From the NCBI GenBank assembly GCA_003994795.1, contig AP018269.1, positions 930,001 through 994,000 of the forward strand: a stretch of 64,000 nucleotides of DNA. Direction: 5' to 3'. Below the pieces are notes generated by a model. It was not told where the DNA came from, did no database searches, and saw only the letters and a program-made list of their open reading frames with translations. A program made the translations under genes and the position numbers. Below are positions 8,807-19,283 of the stretch, piece after piece; position 1 is the stretch's first letter; every line of letters starts with the position of its first letter. This DNA comes from Cylindrospermum sp. NIES-4074 (GTDB lineage Bacteria; Cyanobacteriota; Cyanobacteriia; Cyanobacteriales; Nostocaceae).

Positions 8807-9139
8807 GTTCAATAAAAGTTATATGTTGTATAAAACAATGTAATTCTAAAGACTAAATCTGCCAAAGGATAGAGGCTATCCATAGGTTTTATTAATAACA
8901 GGCAAACTGTTACTATCTATTAGATTTTTTTAACCTGGAAAATTGGGGCATGGGGATTGAGGAGTCGAGCCGCGCTCACATCTTCAAGGAATATCTCGAA
9001 GATTACTCAGTGGCAAATCCTTCAGAAAAATCTACTATTTGGTTAAAGGCAAGGAATCTATAGGAATATTATTGGAATTTTGAGAAAAACCGACCTATAA
9101 CTTTACCTCACCTCTTCCCTGTTAAGATTTCCCTAATAT
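8807..9139. other. Intergenic region between trmL and gshA
   Basis: About 330 bp with no open frame of note. It should contain the trmL promoter on the minus strand. I see no strong hairpin-plus-T-run for gshA, which ends at 9140. Confidence 0.4.
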
Positions 9140-10279
9140 TTAAGCCAGTAAAGAGGAACACAACTTGTTTTCTAGTTCAAGTTCCCGTTCTTGGGTGGCA
9201 ATAATTGCTTGAGTGATCACACGTTGGATGTCAAAACCGACTGTGTGTAACTGTAGCCACTGTTGAGCTTCATTACCTTCGCGGAGAATTTTGTGTAAAG
9301 GGGAAAGGAAACAACTGAAACCGGCTTGTTTAGCGATCGCCCAAACATCATCATATATTTCGGCAATCCAATCTCTAGCGATGATGCTACTACCATCTTG
9401 CCAATGCTGTAACTGAGCATCAAGGCTAGATATCGCAGCTGCGGCTTCATTCTTCGCGGTTAAGGTGATGAGTTCTTCAGGAGATAAAGTGCTTTGGGTT
9501 AACGGATCAATATTGGGGTTGTCAATGATCTGTAACAAACGCGCTTCTAGTAAAGCTGTAATCGCTAACAAGCTAATCGGATCTGTGACTAAATCACAAA
9601 TTCGCAGTTCTAGACGATTTAGGTCATAAGGACGGCGATCGCCATTTGGGCGCACCGACGACCACAAATGTCGCACATTTTGCATTGTCCCCGCTACTAG
9701 TTGCTCTTCTACCCACTGAATATGATGGGCATGGCTAGTGAATAAAGGCACAGATGCAGGGGTTTGGGGGAAGACTGCCCAACGGCTGGAGTGATAGCCA
9801 GTAGTTTTGCCATCCAGGAAAGGAGAGGAGGCGCTAAGGGCGAGAAATAGGGGTGCTTCCAAACGAATTACCCGACAAGCCCGCATTAATACTTCTGGGT
9901 CGCTGATGCCAATATTAATATGAACGCTGGCGGTGACAACCTTTGTACCGTAGGTTTGCTCGATGTAATCGTGATAGGGATTTGTGGGATCAGAACGGAA
10001 AAAGCGTGAGCCTCCACCCAAAGATAGAGTGCTTCCCGGTATCAAAGTATAATTGCCCAAACGTTGAAGATAGTTTCGCAACACCCGCCGAGGACTGAGC
10101 AAAGCACACAATTGACTTTCATAACTCGTGGATGGGCTGGTTATGTATTCTACGTTGCGGCTATCTGGCTCCCGCATATATCCATCCAACGCCGTGATAA
10201 TTTTATCGGAGAGACCGATGATTTCTCCTTGAGGCGTGCCAGTATACATCTCGATCTCAAAGCCTTTTGTCAAAACCAC
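9140..10279 (-). CDS. gshA: Glutamate-cysteine ligase, cyanobacterial type
   Basis: This 379-residue enzyme catalyses the ATP-dependent joining of glutamate and cysteine, the first step of glutathione synthesis. It has the features of the distinct cyanobacterial GshA family: an N-terminal KGFEIEMYTGTPQGEIIGLS, the central SVHINIGI and FLALSASSPFLDGKTTGYHS segments, and NRLELRICDLV, which carries the conserved acidic/Arg pattern of the carboxylate-amine ligase fold. The length is typical of the family (about 375-385). The start at ATG 10279 fits the homologous beginning. It appears monocistronic; the helicase/PLD pair beyond 10392 is in the same direction but separated by about 110 bp. Confidence 0.92.
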   Translation of the reverse strand: MVLTKGFEIEMYTGTPQGEIIGLSDKIITALDGYMREPDSRNVEYITSPSTSYESQLCALLSPRRVLRNYLQRLGNYTLIPGSTLSLGGGSRFFRSDPTNPYHDYIEQTYGTKVVTASVHINIGISDPEVLMRACRVIRLEAPLFLALSASSPFLDGKTTGYHSSRWAVFPQTPASVPLFTSHAHHIQWVEEQLVAGTMQNVRHLWSSVRPNGDRRPYDLNRLELRICDLVTDPISLLAITALLEARLLQIIDNPNIDPLTQSTLSPEELITLTAKNEAAAAISSLDAQLQHWQDGSSIIARDWIAEIYDDVWAIAKQAGFSCFLSPLHKILREGNEAQQWLQLHTVGFDIQRVITQAIIATQERELELENKLCSSLLA

Positions 10280-10391
10280 GTTATTTTCCTCGGCTCTCCT
10301 GGGTTAATAAATTGTATCGAATGAGACGATTTTCTGCATCTACATTTAAGTAAATCTTAAATTAAGAAACTTGTCATTCAGGGATTTTTAG

Positions 10392-12227
10392 TTATTTTCC
10401 CGCCTTTTTCTGTTTTTGCTTGGGAGGTGACGATATAAATTTATCAGGTAAATCACTCTCTAGGGCTATGTTGAGACGTAGAAACTGCGCCCATACGTCA
10501 TTGTTGAGTAAGTTTAAAGCGGTATCATGATTGTAAGTTGCGATCGCCTCCATAACTTGACGCCATCCCCGCCGCAGTGGCTCAACAAAAGCCTCTTCAC
10601 CTGAAACCTGACTCAGCAACGACAGTGCAATTTGCAAACCTGCTGAATCATCGAGAACATTTTTTGACCTTAACCCATGAAGTACCACATTTAGCCACAC
10701 AGGCACAAGTTCCAGCCAGTCATGTTGCTCTATCTCTTTGATTCCTAAATCTTCCATCCCCAAAGCACCCCAAATACACAAACACTCCACAGCCAATTGA
10801 GGATCATGGTTTGCGATCGCACTTTCCCATAACTTTTGCGCGTAGTTTTGATAGCGATGAGCCAGAAATTGATATGCTTCTTGGACTTGTTCGGGAATAG
10901 TGACTTTATATACTGACTCCCCAGTTGGTAAATATTCACCACGATAATCAAGCCAGTTATGAGCACCGCAAAGATGAATTTCCTGATCAACTATCACTTC
11001 CTTAACATGAGAATCTCCCAGCCAAAAAACCTGTACACCCGGTAAACCTTCAGGAGTTTTAACTCCGCGTAATTTTGCCTCTACTTCTGGCGAAATTGGT
11101 CTGGCTTCATCTTCTTGTCGTCGCGCAATTCCATGTCCAATTAAAACCCCAACTCCACGATTAACTAACTTTTGCAGCAAAGTCAGAAATTTATCATCAA
11201 CAACAGCTTGATTAACCCAAGGGGAATAAATGAGAATTTGACGTTTAGCCGAATTTAGAATTTCTGAGAAAGCTTGAGGAATTTGGCGATCGCACAACTG
11301 CACCGCTGCACCCGCCTTATCCTGTGCAGCTTCTAGCGTCCTTTGGCGGATCTTTTCGAGTCTTGATTCTATTTCCGCATTTTTTTGATTAAGAATTGCC
11401 TCACGCTCAAAATTGATGGTTTCATTAGATAATTCACACAATGCTTGCAAGGATATTTTACCTTCAGCTTGTAGCGCTTCCAGCCGATTCGATGCTGATT
11501 CTAGAATTTGCTTACCATTTCTTAATTGCACACTCAATTTATCTTCAAGTGCATCGAAGATTAGATAAAGCGATATAGTTCTCCAGAAAATTTTAGTTTG
11601 AGGTATTACCCGAAAAGCAGTGATAATTTTTCCTTCATCTGGGAGATGAAGCGCTAAATCTGAAGTTTGAATACTTTGCTGAACTTCCTCAAGTTGTAAA
11701 GAAGAAACTTCTGAACCTTTATGTTCAAGAGTTACAAATTTTGCCAAATCCGGGAAGTTTGTAGTTACATCATTTAAAGATTCAGCATCAAAATAAACTT
11801 TTTCACGCAAAGGATCAGAAATCGCGTAAACTTGTACAGAATACGGTGGCTGGGGGACAGTTCCTTTTTCATAGAATAAACGCCCTTCAGCCGTGACTGT
11901 AATTGGTGATGTCACCGCTAAAGTTTGTAAAGTCTGAAGAGTTGCAATTGTACTTTGGATAAATACAGGATCAAGTCCCAGTACAGAAGCTAATTCATCC
12001 GCCGTTGGTGGAGGTTCAAATTCAATCCCAGCGCGGATAATAAACTCTTCAAGTACATTAAACTGGCGGGGTTCTTTGATAGTTAATTCTACAGGAGTTT
12101 GGCGCAAACAATAGCGAAATTGACGCGCTGCTAGAACTGATAAACTAAGACTTTGCTCTTCAATTTCCTTAACCAAATTTTTGAGATTATCATCAATAGG
12201 TTTAGCCGTAGATGCGTGAAATATCAA
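10392..12227 (-). CDS. PLD-superfamily nuclease-like protein, partner of the helicase
   Basis: The N-terminal half of this 611-residue protein contains a winged-helix-like region at about residues 45-110 ([20 protein letters not shown]). A coiled-coil linker at about 225-300 is followed by a phospholipase-D-like domain at about 315-460. That domain contains a canonical HxKx4D signature (HVKEVIVD, about 406-413) followed by [10 protein letters not shown]; the ILIYSPWVN strand precedes it. Only one HKD motif is visible, so activity would need a dimer, as in the Nuc/BfiI group. The start is TTG at 12227, supported by GGAGG five bases upstream inside the 3' end of the helicase gene. The 26-bp overlap implies translational coupling. 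A helicase plus PLD nuclease recalls Mokosh-type anti-phage systems; the function here is inferred. Confidence 0.8.
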   Translation of the reverse strand: MIFHASTAKPIDDNLKNLVKEIEEQSLSLSVLAARQFRYCLRQTPVELTIKEPRQFNVLEEFIIRAGIEFEPPPTADELASVLGLDPVFIQSTIATLQTLQTLAVTSPITVTAEGRLFYEKGTVPQPPYSVQVYAISDPLREKVYFDAESLNDVTTNFPDLAKFVTLEHKGSEVSSLQLEEVQQSIQTSDLALHLPDEGKIITAFRVIPQTKIFWRTISLYLIFDALEDKLSVQLRNGKQILESASNRLEALQAEGKISLQALCELSNETINFEREAILNQKNAEIESRLEKIRQRTLEAAQDKAGAAVQLCDRQIPQAFSEILNSAKRQILIYSPWVNQAVVDDKFLTLLQKLVNRGVGVLIGHGIARRQEDEARPISPEVEAKLRGVKTPEGLPGVQVFWLGDSHVKEVIVDQEIHLCGAHNWLDYRGEYLPTGESVYKVTIPEQVQEAYQFLAHRYQNYAQKLWESAIANHDPQLAVECLCIWGALGMEDLGIKEIEQHDWLELVPVWLNVVLHGLRSKNVLDDSAGLQIALSLLSQVSGEEAFVEPLRRGWRQVMEAIATYNHDTALNLLNNDVWAQFLRLNIALESDLPDKFISSPPKQKQKKAGK

Positions 12228-15200
12228 TCAAACCTCCATGATGACTGACAATATTAGAAACGTTGGAGTACATACTACCAATGGGGCCTGATTTACAGGT
12301 AAATAAATCGTGACATCCCACAATTACCAGCAGTTCTTGAGCGCGGGAAAAAGCCACATTTACCCGTTCTGGCTTTTTAGCAAATCCCACTTCTCCCTTG
12401 CTATTATTGCGAACCATACTCACAATAACAATTGGTCTTTCCATCCCTTGAAATCTATCAACTGTACCAGTTCTAATTTGCAATGAAGGGTAAAGTTCAG
12501 ATTGCAGACGTTCATCAATTTTTCTCAATTGAGCGCCATAAAATGTAATTACTGCTATTTCTTTTTTAGCTTCACCATTAGCAACTTTAACAGCCCAAAT
12601 CTTCTCAAACTGCTGACAAAGACGTTCAATGACATCTATTTCAGGCATATTAAAGAAAGAAGTACCATGAGGTTCCTCAAAAAAATCCTTTTCTTGGGGC
12701 ATTTTTACCCAGGTAATATGGTGATTTTTTTGGATAATTTCCCCAGCTAAATTGTGAGCGCGTTTTATATCAGGTTCTAAAAGTCCACATTCTAGTTTAC
12801 CATCATAAAACTGATTGATTGCACCCATAATAAACGGGTGCATTCGATATTGTGTAGTTAGCATTTGCTTGATGCTATCATCAGCAGTTTCAAACTGGCT
12901 TTTAAACAAAGATTCTTCTAAAAATTGCAGTTCTTCTCTTGTACTACCAATTTCTTTAGCAACTTCCTCTAAGGTGCTAGTATCAAGCATAGGTGGTAAT
13001 TGCCGATGATCACCTACCATGACTAACTTTTTACCTTTTAAAGCAGGAATTAATAACTCTGGTGGAGTACATTTACTAACTTCATCAATAATCACAACAT
13101 CAAAGTATTTAAATTCTTCAGAAAAATCGCGGCTTGCAGCTTGAACGCAGGTGATACCAACAACGTTGGCGTTATCTAAATAAATTTGTCTTAAATCCTG
13201 ACTGTCACCTTCTGAAGGATTCCGCAATTTTGCAATCCAATCTTGAACAAAATTTTGATATTTATTGATATAATTTTCTTGCTTTTCGAGTTGCTGTTGC
13301 CATGTTTTAAATCGTTTTCTGATACTGCGTAAAAACTCTAACTCAAATAAATCTGCATCATTAATTTCTGGTTTAAATTTATTAGGAATAGTTTGCCATA
13401 ATGTTTCCCACCAATTTCGTTCTACTACTAATTCTGACGATAATTCTGGTTGTAACCTTTGCGATAATTCATTTAATTGTATTTGGAATTTTTCGATTTC
13501 CTGTTGAGAAACCACACTTTCTGCTTCCAGTTTTGAGAAATGCTCATGAAGAGAGTTTTTGATTATCTCTAGTACAGCCAGATGTTCTAATGATGAAATT
13601 AAGGTTTCAAGCTGGCTTATGTGACTTTCCCAAGACTTCACCAGCGTTGAAAATTCTTGGGGTTGCTCCCAAATGTTGGCTTGTGAAGTGAGATATTTTT
13701 CAGCTAAAGTTCTTAATTGAGTAGGTACGTTTTGCAGTTGATTAAGTTCTTGCAGAATATTAATAACTTGGCTAAGTTTTAAATTAGCATTTTGGCTAGC
13801 TATGTCTACCTGATTTTGTGCGGTAGTTATTTGCTCATTAGTGACAGAATTTTTAGGGAGTGCATTTAATTGTTGTTGTAAAAGCTGTAGTTGTTGTTCA
13901 GCTTCATTTTTAACTATAGAAACACATTTACGCGCATTTACCAGGATACTTTCTAACAATTCTGGAATAATCTGGTTGAGAGTAGCATCGATGTTATTTA
14001 GTTCCCATGATTTACCATACATCTGTTGCATTCTTATCAAAAAAAGCTGGGTATTCTCAACCAGCAACTTCCGCTGTTTTGGAGTCAGAAGTTGATAATT
14101 ATTTAACTCTTGAGAAATTTTCTGCCATTGGGTGCGATCGCTTTTTGATAGAACTAGGGGAATTTCACTAAAATTTTGCTGTAAAAAATAACTAAAATTA
14201 TGCTGTTTCCCTCTTCTATCAATAAATCCTCCGTCTATTTCATAAGCTATGGCTTTGGTTAATAAGTCCCATTCTGGTAATTGAACTTTGTAATTTTTCG
14301 GCAGAATTGGCAATTTCAATGTATTAGCAAACATCAATAAGCCTAATGGCAATTGTACCAAATTATCTGTTAATTGTAGACCTGATTGCTGACAAGTTTT
14401 TAAAGCTTCATACAGCGTTAAACGTGCTGTAGATTTCCATTCGGTAACTGCTGAGATAATATAATCAATTTCTCGTTTGCGGTTTTCCCAGCTTTTGACT
14501 GTTTGCTGTAGGTTTTGTTGATGGTTAACAGTTGGCTGATAATCTGTTTGCAGTTGGTTTAAATAAGTAGATTTTTGTCTGACTACCTGCACCAATTCTG
14601 CAAGTTCTAACATAAGTTCAGCAGCATTTTGAGCATAATTTAAAGCAGATTTAAATTCAACAATTTCCGTTGCGACAGTATCACGCAACCAAACCGCCAA
14701 GCCAAATGCACCACGCTGGGGGCGAACTAAGCCAAGTTTATCAGTATGGTTGATGGCTGCACGAACATTTGTAATGAAATTTTGTACTAAACTATTACCC
14801 TCGGTGTAAGGCTGAAGCAGAGGTAAAAAATTTGTAATTTCTGGAGAATCCCAATTAATATTTGTTCTAGTATCTAGCAAGGTTTCTAAACCTGTAATTA
14901 GGGATTTAACTGCGGTTTTCTTAGTTAAGAATTCACTGTAAATGGCTTCCTGATTTTTTAAATTTGTCTCTATATTTACCTGTTCATCCTTTAATTCATT
15001 TTGTTGCTTACTAAATTCCTTCTCTGCTTTAAAATAGTCTGTGAACCGTGGTAATGATGCCAGCAATTCCCGAATTATTTGTATATTTTCTAGGCGTTGG
15101 CTAATATTGTTTTCACAATCATTCGCAGTATTTTCTAACCATGTACCAATCACTTGGTCTTCTAGAAATGGCTGTCCTTCTTCCCCTACTTTCTCGGCTC

Positions 15201-16677
15201 TTCCTTTTCGCACAGCCCGAATTACTGGGTTGTGAACTAATCGACTGAGGGCGTTATCAACTGCTAAATTGGCTTGAGAGGTAATTAATGTGCGTCCACC
15301 CCGCAGAGCAACCTGATAACAAATCTCGGCTATGACGGTGGTTTTACCTGTACCTGGTGGCCCTTGAATAAGAACTAAATCTTCAGCCGCTAGTACCGTT
15401 TCTACTGCTGCTTTCTGTCCAGGATTTGCAGAGGATAATAATAAATCTTCTGGTCGAAGTTCGATATTTTTTTTAATTCGTCTCGCTTGGGAAGCGTCGA
15501 ATAAAAAGTTTCCTAAATAAGGGTTTTGGGTGCGACCATTATTTAAATCTTCTAGAGCTTTTTTCTTCCGTTGAATTTGTTGAATTTCACCAACTGCTTC
15601 AAAAAACAAATATCCAGTGTTTGGGAATTGATAACGTTCTGTTGCTATGTAGTCAGCTAATTCGCGTTCTAGTCTGATGCTGATGATGCAATGTTTGGGG
15701 TCAACTTCTTCAATAGAACCGATTTTGCGGCTGTGTTGCCAATTTTTTCCTGTGGGAGGAGTATCAAATAGTTTCAATTCGTCATTTCTAGCTTTTTTTA
15801 CTCGTTCCCAGAAGTTGAACGTACTCAAGGGATTTTCTTGGGCACCATCAAGGGTAGCTGAGGCGATATTAATCTCAAAACTAATGCGCCTTTTGTGGTC
15901 ATATTTATAGCCAATGTAAGACACACAAAACTGACGCGCTTTAGCAATTTTTTCTTCTATTTGCAAAAAGCCTTTCCAAGCTTGTAGTTGTTCTTCTGTC
16001 GGTATATGATTACCGCAGACTGGCATGGTTGATATGCGTTTTAATGCTGCTGGCGGTATGTCAATTCGGTTTTGATAGGTGGGTAATAACCGCAAGCGAA
16101 AAGGGACAGCATAACCATCAGCTATCCCCCGTGAGAGATGTAATAAGAAAACCGATAATATCTTTAAACCGCCATTGCCATTTTTTTGAACAGATGCTCT
16201 AAATCCTAATGTTTTTCCTAGCTGTTTAAGCCTTGCGGGTAATTTAAAATCATCGCTGTCTGTGGCTATTGTCAAATCCCAAATTTCTTCTCCTGAGTCT
16301 TTGCCGGCACCTTGGCGACGCACATAGAAAAGACAAGGTTTTTGACCGACACACTCGAACATTAATTCGTTTGCTCGTTCCCGTCGCTCTCTAAATTCGG
16401 GATATAATTTTAGGGCATTTTCACCTTCAAGATTGCTGATAAATCTATCAATTGTGGAATTTATGAAGATATATCCCCAATCTTCGGCGTTAGTTTTTAT
16501 ATTCGTGGATTTTAGTTTTTTAGCTGCTATATGAATGCGTTTGGCGTCGGTTTCAGATATTGTGCTGTTTTGGCTTTTGACGGCAATTTTGAGCCGATCG
16601 CAAATTGCTATTAGCTCTTTGCTATCCAAATTTAATTCTTTTGATAGTTCGGAGATGCGGATGTTGGTGTTGCTCAT
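12202..16677 (-). CDS. Large SF1 (UPF1-like) helicase with IF2_N-like N-terminus
   Basis: This 1491-residue helicase of the UPF1/COG1112 group should act on RNA or DNA with ATP. Residues 6-55 ([20 protein letters not shown]) resemble the IF2 N-terminal domain, a small nucleic-acid-binding fold. Motif I is GPPGTGKT at 439-446 and motif II is [10 protein letters not shown] at about 1190. Motif III is VGDHRQLPP and motif IV is TTQYRMHP. Motif V is [16 protein letters not shown] and motif VI is [15 protein letters not shown] at about 1440. Roughly 740 residues of mostly glutamine-rich coiled coil separate motifs I and II, far more than in a minimal helicase. It overlaps the downstream PLD gene by 26 bp, so the two form one unit. 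No transposase lies nearby. A defence role is likely but not proven. Confidence 0.9.
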   Translation of the reverse strand: MSNTNIRISELSKELNLDSKELIAICDRLKIAVKSQNSTISETDAKRIHIAAKKLKSTNIKTNAEDWGYIFINSTIDRFISNLEGENALKLYPEFRERRERANELMFECVGQKPCLFYVRRQGAGKDSGEEIWDLTIATDSDDFKLPARLKQLGKTLGFRASVQKNGNGGLKILSVFLLHLSRGIADGYAVPFRLRLLPTYQNRIDIPPAALKRISTMPVCGNHIPTEEQLQAWKGFLQIEEKIAKARQFCVSYIGYKYDHKRRISFEINIASATLDGAQENPLSTFNFWERVKKARNDELKLFDTPPTGKNWQHSRKIGSIEEVDPKHCIISIRLERELADYIATERYQFPNTGYLFFEAVGEIQQIQRKKKALEDLNNGRTQNPYLGNFLFDASQARRIKKNIELRPEDLLLSSANPGQKAAVETVLAAEDLVLIQGPPGTGKTTVIAEICYQVALRGGRTLITSQANLAVDNALSRLVHNPVIRAVRKGRAEKVGEEGQPFLEDQVIGTWLENTANDCENNISQRLENIQIIRELLASLPRFTDYFKAEKEFSKQQNELKDEQVNIETNLKNQEAIYSEFLTKKTAVKSLITGLETLLDTRTNINWDSPEITNFLPLLQPYTEGNSLVQNFITNVRAAINHTDKLGLVRPQRGAFGLAVWLRDTVATEIVEFKSALNYAQNAAELMLELAELVQVVRQKSTYLNQLQTDYQPTVNHQQNLQQTVKSWENRKREIDYIISAVTEWKSTARLTLYEALKTCQQSGLQLTDNLVQLPLGLLMFANTLKLPILPKNYKVQLPEWDLLTKAIAYEIDGGFIDRRGKQHNFSYFLQQNFSEIPLVLSKSDRTQWQKISQELNNYQLLTPKQRKLLVENTQLFLIRMQQMYGKSWELNNIDATLNQIIPELLESILVNARKCVSIVKNEAEQQLQLLQQQLNALPKNSVTNEQITTAQNQVDIASQNANLKLSQVINILQELNQLQNVPTQLRTLAEKYLTSQANIWEQPQEFSTLVKSWESHISQLETLISSLEHLAVLEIIKNSLHEHFSKLEAESVVSQQEIEKFQIQLNELSQRLQPELSSELVVERNWWETLWQTIPNKFKPEINDADLFELEFLRSIRKRFKTWQQQLEKQENYINKYQNFVQDWIAKLRNPSEGDSQDLRQIYLDNANVVGITCVQAASRDFSEEFKYFDVVIIDEVSKCTPPELLIPALKGKKLVMVGDHRQLPPMLDTSTLEEVAKEIGSTREELQFLEESLFKSQFETADDSIKQMLTTQYRMHPFIMGAINQFYDGKLECGLLEPDIKRAHNLAGEIIQKNHHITWVKMPQEKDFFEEPHGTSFFNMPEIDVIERLCQQFEKIWAVKVANGEAKKEIAVITFYGAQLRKIDERLQSELYPSLQIRTGTVDRFQGMERPIVIVSMVRNNSKGEVGFAKKPERVNVAFSRAQELLVIVGCHDLFTCKSGPIGSMYSNVSNIVSHHGGLIDISRIYG

Positions 16678-16831
16678 CGGCTGCTGTATACGAGTTTTTC
16701 CCTAAATATATTTATTGTAAAAGTTGATTTTATGGAAATTGAACCACAGATAAACACAGATGAACACCGATAATTTATATGTGTAAATCTCGTTTTCATC
16801 TGTAGTACCAATAATAAACAAAGTCTAATAA

Positions 16832-17749
16832 CTATAGTCTATTTTGCTGATAAACCTGACTAGCGGCACGATGTAGCAGGGAGTGTCGCCAAACGAGGGA
16901 TTTCATGTCTTCAGCATAACCGCCACCGATGACGCAGGCTACTGGATAACCTGCACCTACACAGGTACTTAAAACTTGCATTTCTCGGCGGAATATGCCT
17001 GTGTCGGTGAGGGCTAATTTGCCCAAGCGATCGCCAATATGGGGATCTACTCCTGCATCATAAAATACTAAATCTGGCTTGACATCTGATAATAAATCTG
17101 GTAAATATTGCGCCAATGTTTGCAAATAGGTGTCATCTTCCATACCCTCTGCTAGGGGAACATCTAAATCGCTTTGTTGCTTGGTGCCGGGGAAATTGAC
17201 TTCGCAGTGCATTGAGAAGGTGAAAACACTCTCGTCATTTTGGAAGATAAAAGCGGTGCCGTCTCCTTGATGCACATCCAAATCGACAATCAATATTTTC
17301 TCAACAAGTCCGAGGTTTTGGAGTACGCGAGTGGCGATCGCTAAATCGTTGAAAATACAAAAACCAGATCCATAACTGGGAAAGGCATGATGAGTGCCTC
17401 CAGCAGTATTGCAAGCTAAACCCTGGCTTAAAGCCAGCTTGGCAGTGAGTATTGTACCACCTACCGCTACACAGGTACGATTGACTAGGGCTGGACTCCA
17501 CGGCAACCCAATACGCCGCTGTGCTTTGGGTTCTAGGGTACCTTGGCAATAAGCTTGAACGTAATTTGGGGTGTGAACTAACTCTATCAAGTCTGGTGAT
17601 GGACGTTCCGGGGCATAAAATTGTTGTTGATGTGCCACCCCATCAGCTAACAGCAACTCATAGAGTTGTCGGAACTTGGACATGGGGAAGCGATGCCCTT
17701 CAGGTAGGGGGGCAATGTAATCTGGGTGGTAGATAATTGGCAAATCCAT
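16832..17749 (-). CDS. Histone-deacetylase-fold (HDAC/AcuC) deacetylase
   Basis: This 305-residue arginase/HDAC-fold metal enzyme probably removes acyl groups from acetyl-lysine or acetylpolyamines. The frame extends to 17788, but ATG 17749 (MDLPIIYHPDY) is the natural start, since conserved sequence begins there. Visible active-site parts are the catalytic His pair (GGTHHAFPSYGSGFCIFND), the metal-binding DLDVHQGDGT, the MHCEVNFPG segment, and the second metal Asp in YDAGVDPHIGD, with GGGYAED at the end. The length is typical of short bacterial class II-like enzymes. Its substrate cannot be read from sequence. It stands alone between the helicase gene and a 346-bp gap. Confidence 0.92.
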   Translation of the reverse strand: MDLPIIYHPDYIAPLPEGHRFPMSKFRQLYELLLADGVAHQQQFYAPERPSPDLIELVHTPNYVQAYCQGTLEPKAQRRIGLPWSPALVNRTCVAVGGTILTAKLALSQGLACNTAGGTHHAFPSYGSGFCIFNDLAIATRVLQNLGLVEKILIVDLDVHQGDGTAFIFQNDESVFTFSMHCEVNFPGTKQQSDLDVPLAEGMEDDTYLQTLAQYLPDLLSDVKPDLVFYDAGVDPHIGDRLGKLALTDTGIFRREMQVLSTCVGAGYPVACVIGGGYAEDMKSLVWRHSLLHRAASQVYQQNRL

Positions 17750-18095
17750 GTTATTGATTTCAAACCGCCAAGGCGCCAAGTTCGCCAAGAAATTTTGAGG
17801 AATTGTTGAAGCTGGAAACTATTTTATATGTTTTTTTTAGTTGCAAAGGCAACTTTTTGTTATGGTAAATTTACTGGTCATACTCTAGCCAATAATTTTC
17901 CTGATAAATCGCCACTAGCCACATAATCAATAAAAACTACATTCTCATTTTACAGGATGGGATGCCATCGTTAGAAGTAAAAGTTACCTTGATTACGATA
18001 AATATTCAACGGTTGCTGGGCCGCTAACAAGGTAAAATTTAGCCAGCGTGAGTAATCGCTGCTGAGTACCCTAATTTTTTATCCCCAATTACAAA
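17750..18095. promoter_or_regulatory. Divergent control region, deacetylase / MscS channel
   Basis: 346 bp between two divergently oriented genes. No open frame and no clear hairpin. It must contain both promoters; none is convincing by eye. Confidence 0.4.
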
Positions 18096-19130
18096 ATGAC
18101 TATTATGCAATGGATTTTGCCGATTGCATTTATTCTCGCTGGCTTACTGGCGGGGATAATTGGTGAAAAACTAATCTTCAAAAAATTGAAAATATTTGTT
18201 GCTAAACAACAAATTCCTGGGAGTGAAATTATCTTTCATTCTCTGCACCGTATGACCTTTATTTGGTTTGTTGTTGCTGGTTTCTTTTGGGCAATTTTGA
18301 GTTCTCCCCTCAAGCCAGATATTGCTAATGTCTTACAAAAGATTCTCACTATAGTTCTGCTGTATTCAGTAACGTTGGTCTTAGCTAGACTAACTGCTGG
18401 TTTTGTGAATCTCTTTATTCGCCGCGCTGAAGGAGTTTCCACATCACTAATTTCTAATCTGGCTAAAATTGCCGTTTTCATTTTGGGTACTTTAATCCTG
18501 CTGCAAACGCTAGGCATTCAAATTACTCCCATAATCACGACTTTAGGTATTGGTGGTTTAGCTGTTGGTTTAGCACTCCAAGATACATTAGCAAATTTAT
18601 TTTCTGGTTTTTACCTAATTGTTTCTAAACAAGTTAGAACCGGAGATTATGTAAAATTAGATGGGGGACATGAGGGATATGTGACAGATATTAATTGGCG
18701 AAATACAACAATGAAGGAGATTTCTAATAATGTAATTATTGTACCTAATTCCAAGTTAGCAACGGCAATTTTTACCAATTATCATCTACCTGCAAAAGAA
18801 ATTAGTTTAACAATCAATGTCGGTGTGAGTTACGATAGCGACTTAGATTTAGTCGAAAGAGTCACTGTGGAAGTTGCCAAAGAGGTAATGGCAGAAGTTG
18901 CCCTGGATTTAATAGCAAATGAACCGTATATGAGGTTTCATACCTTTAGTGATTTTAGTATAGATTTTACGCTATATATGCGCGTCAATGAATACTTTGA
19001 ACAGCGCATTGCTAAACATCTGTTTATTAAAAAACTGCATAAACGCTATGAGCAAGAAGGAATTCAAATTCCCTATCCTGTGAGTGAAGTATATGTCCAA
19101 AAAACTGGACAAAAAAATTCAGCCAGATAG
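18096..19130 (+). CDS. MscS-family mechanosensitive ion channel
   Basis: This 344-residue inner-membrane protein is predicted to open under membrane tension and release solutes. Hydrophobic segments lie at about residues 5-25, 50-65, 78-105 and 120-150. The last is the pore-lining region, with GIGGLAVGLALQDTLANLFSG at about 147-167, the Gly/Ala-rich TM3 typical of MscS. A cytoplasmic beta domain follows (VRTGDYVKLDGGHEGYVTDINWRNT and IIVPNSKLATAIFTNY), then an alpha/beta C-terminus. The length is near that of E. coli MscS plus an N-terminal helix. It starts at ATG 18096; an alternative ATG lies three codons in. It is probably monocistronic. Confidence 0.93.
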   Translation: MTIMQWILPIAFILAGLLAGIIGEKLIFKKLKIFVAKQQIPGSEIIFHSLHRMTFIWFVVAGFFWAILSSPLKPDIANVLQKILTIVLLYSVTLVLARLTAGFVNLFIRRAEGVSTSLISNLAKIAVFILGTLILLQTLGIQITPIITTLGIGGLAVGLALQDTLANLFSGFYLIVSKQVRTGDYVKLDGGHEGYVTDINWRNTTMKEISNNVIIVPNSKLATAIFTNYHLPAKEISLTINVGVSYDSDLDLVERVTVEVAKEVMAEVALDLIANEPYMRFHTFSDFSIDFTLYMRVNEYFEQRIAKHLFIKKLHKRYEQEGIQIPYPVSEVYVQKTGQKNSAR

Positions 19131-19176
19131 CTGAATTAATTGTTAATAAGCTGTTTTCATTTAATTTGCATTAATC

Positions 19177-19252
19177 GGGCGGGCAAGACTTCGGCGTCAC
19201 CTCGGCTTCGCGGGCGTGAGCGTAGTCGAACCGAGTCGAACGCTGCCCACCC
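19177..19252. repeat. GC-rich imperfect palindrome between convergent genes
   Basis: GGGCGGGCA at the left pairs imperfectly with TGCCCACCC at the right, and the interior is GC-rich (GCTTCGCGGGCG). It sits between the convergent MscS and SLH genes and stands out from the AT-rich surroundings. It may be an interspersed repeat or act as a bidirectional transcription end; it encodes nothing. Confidence 0.45.
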
Positions 19253-19283
19253 CCACAAGAGTTTTATTTACAACAAGTTGGGT

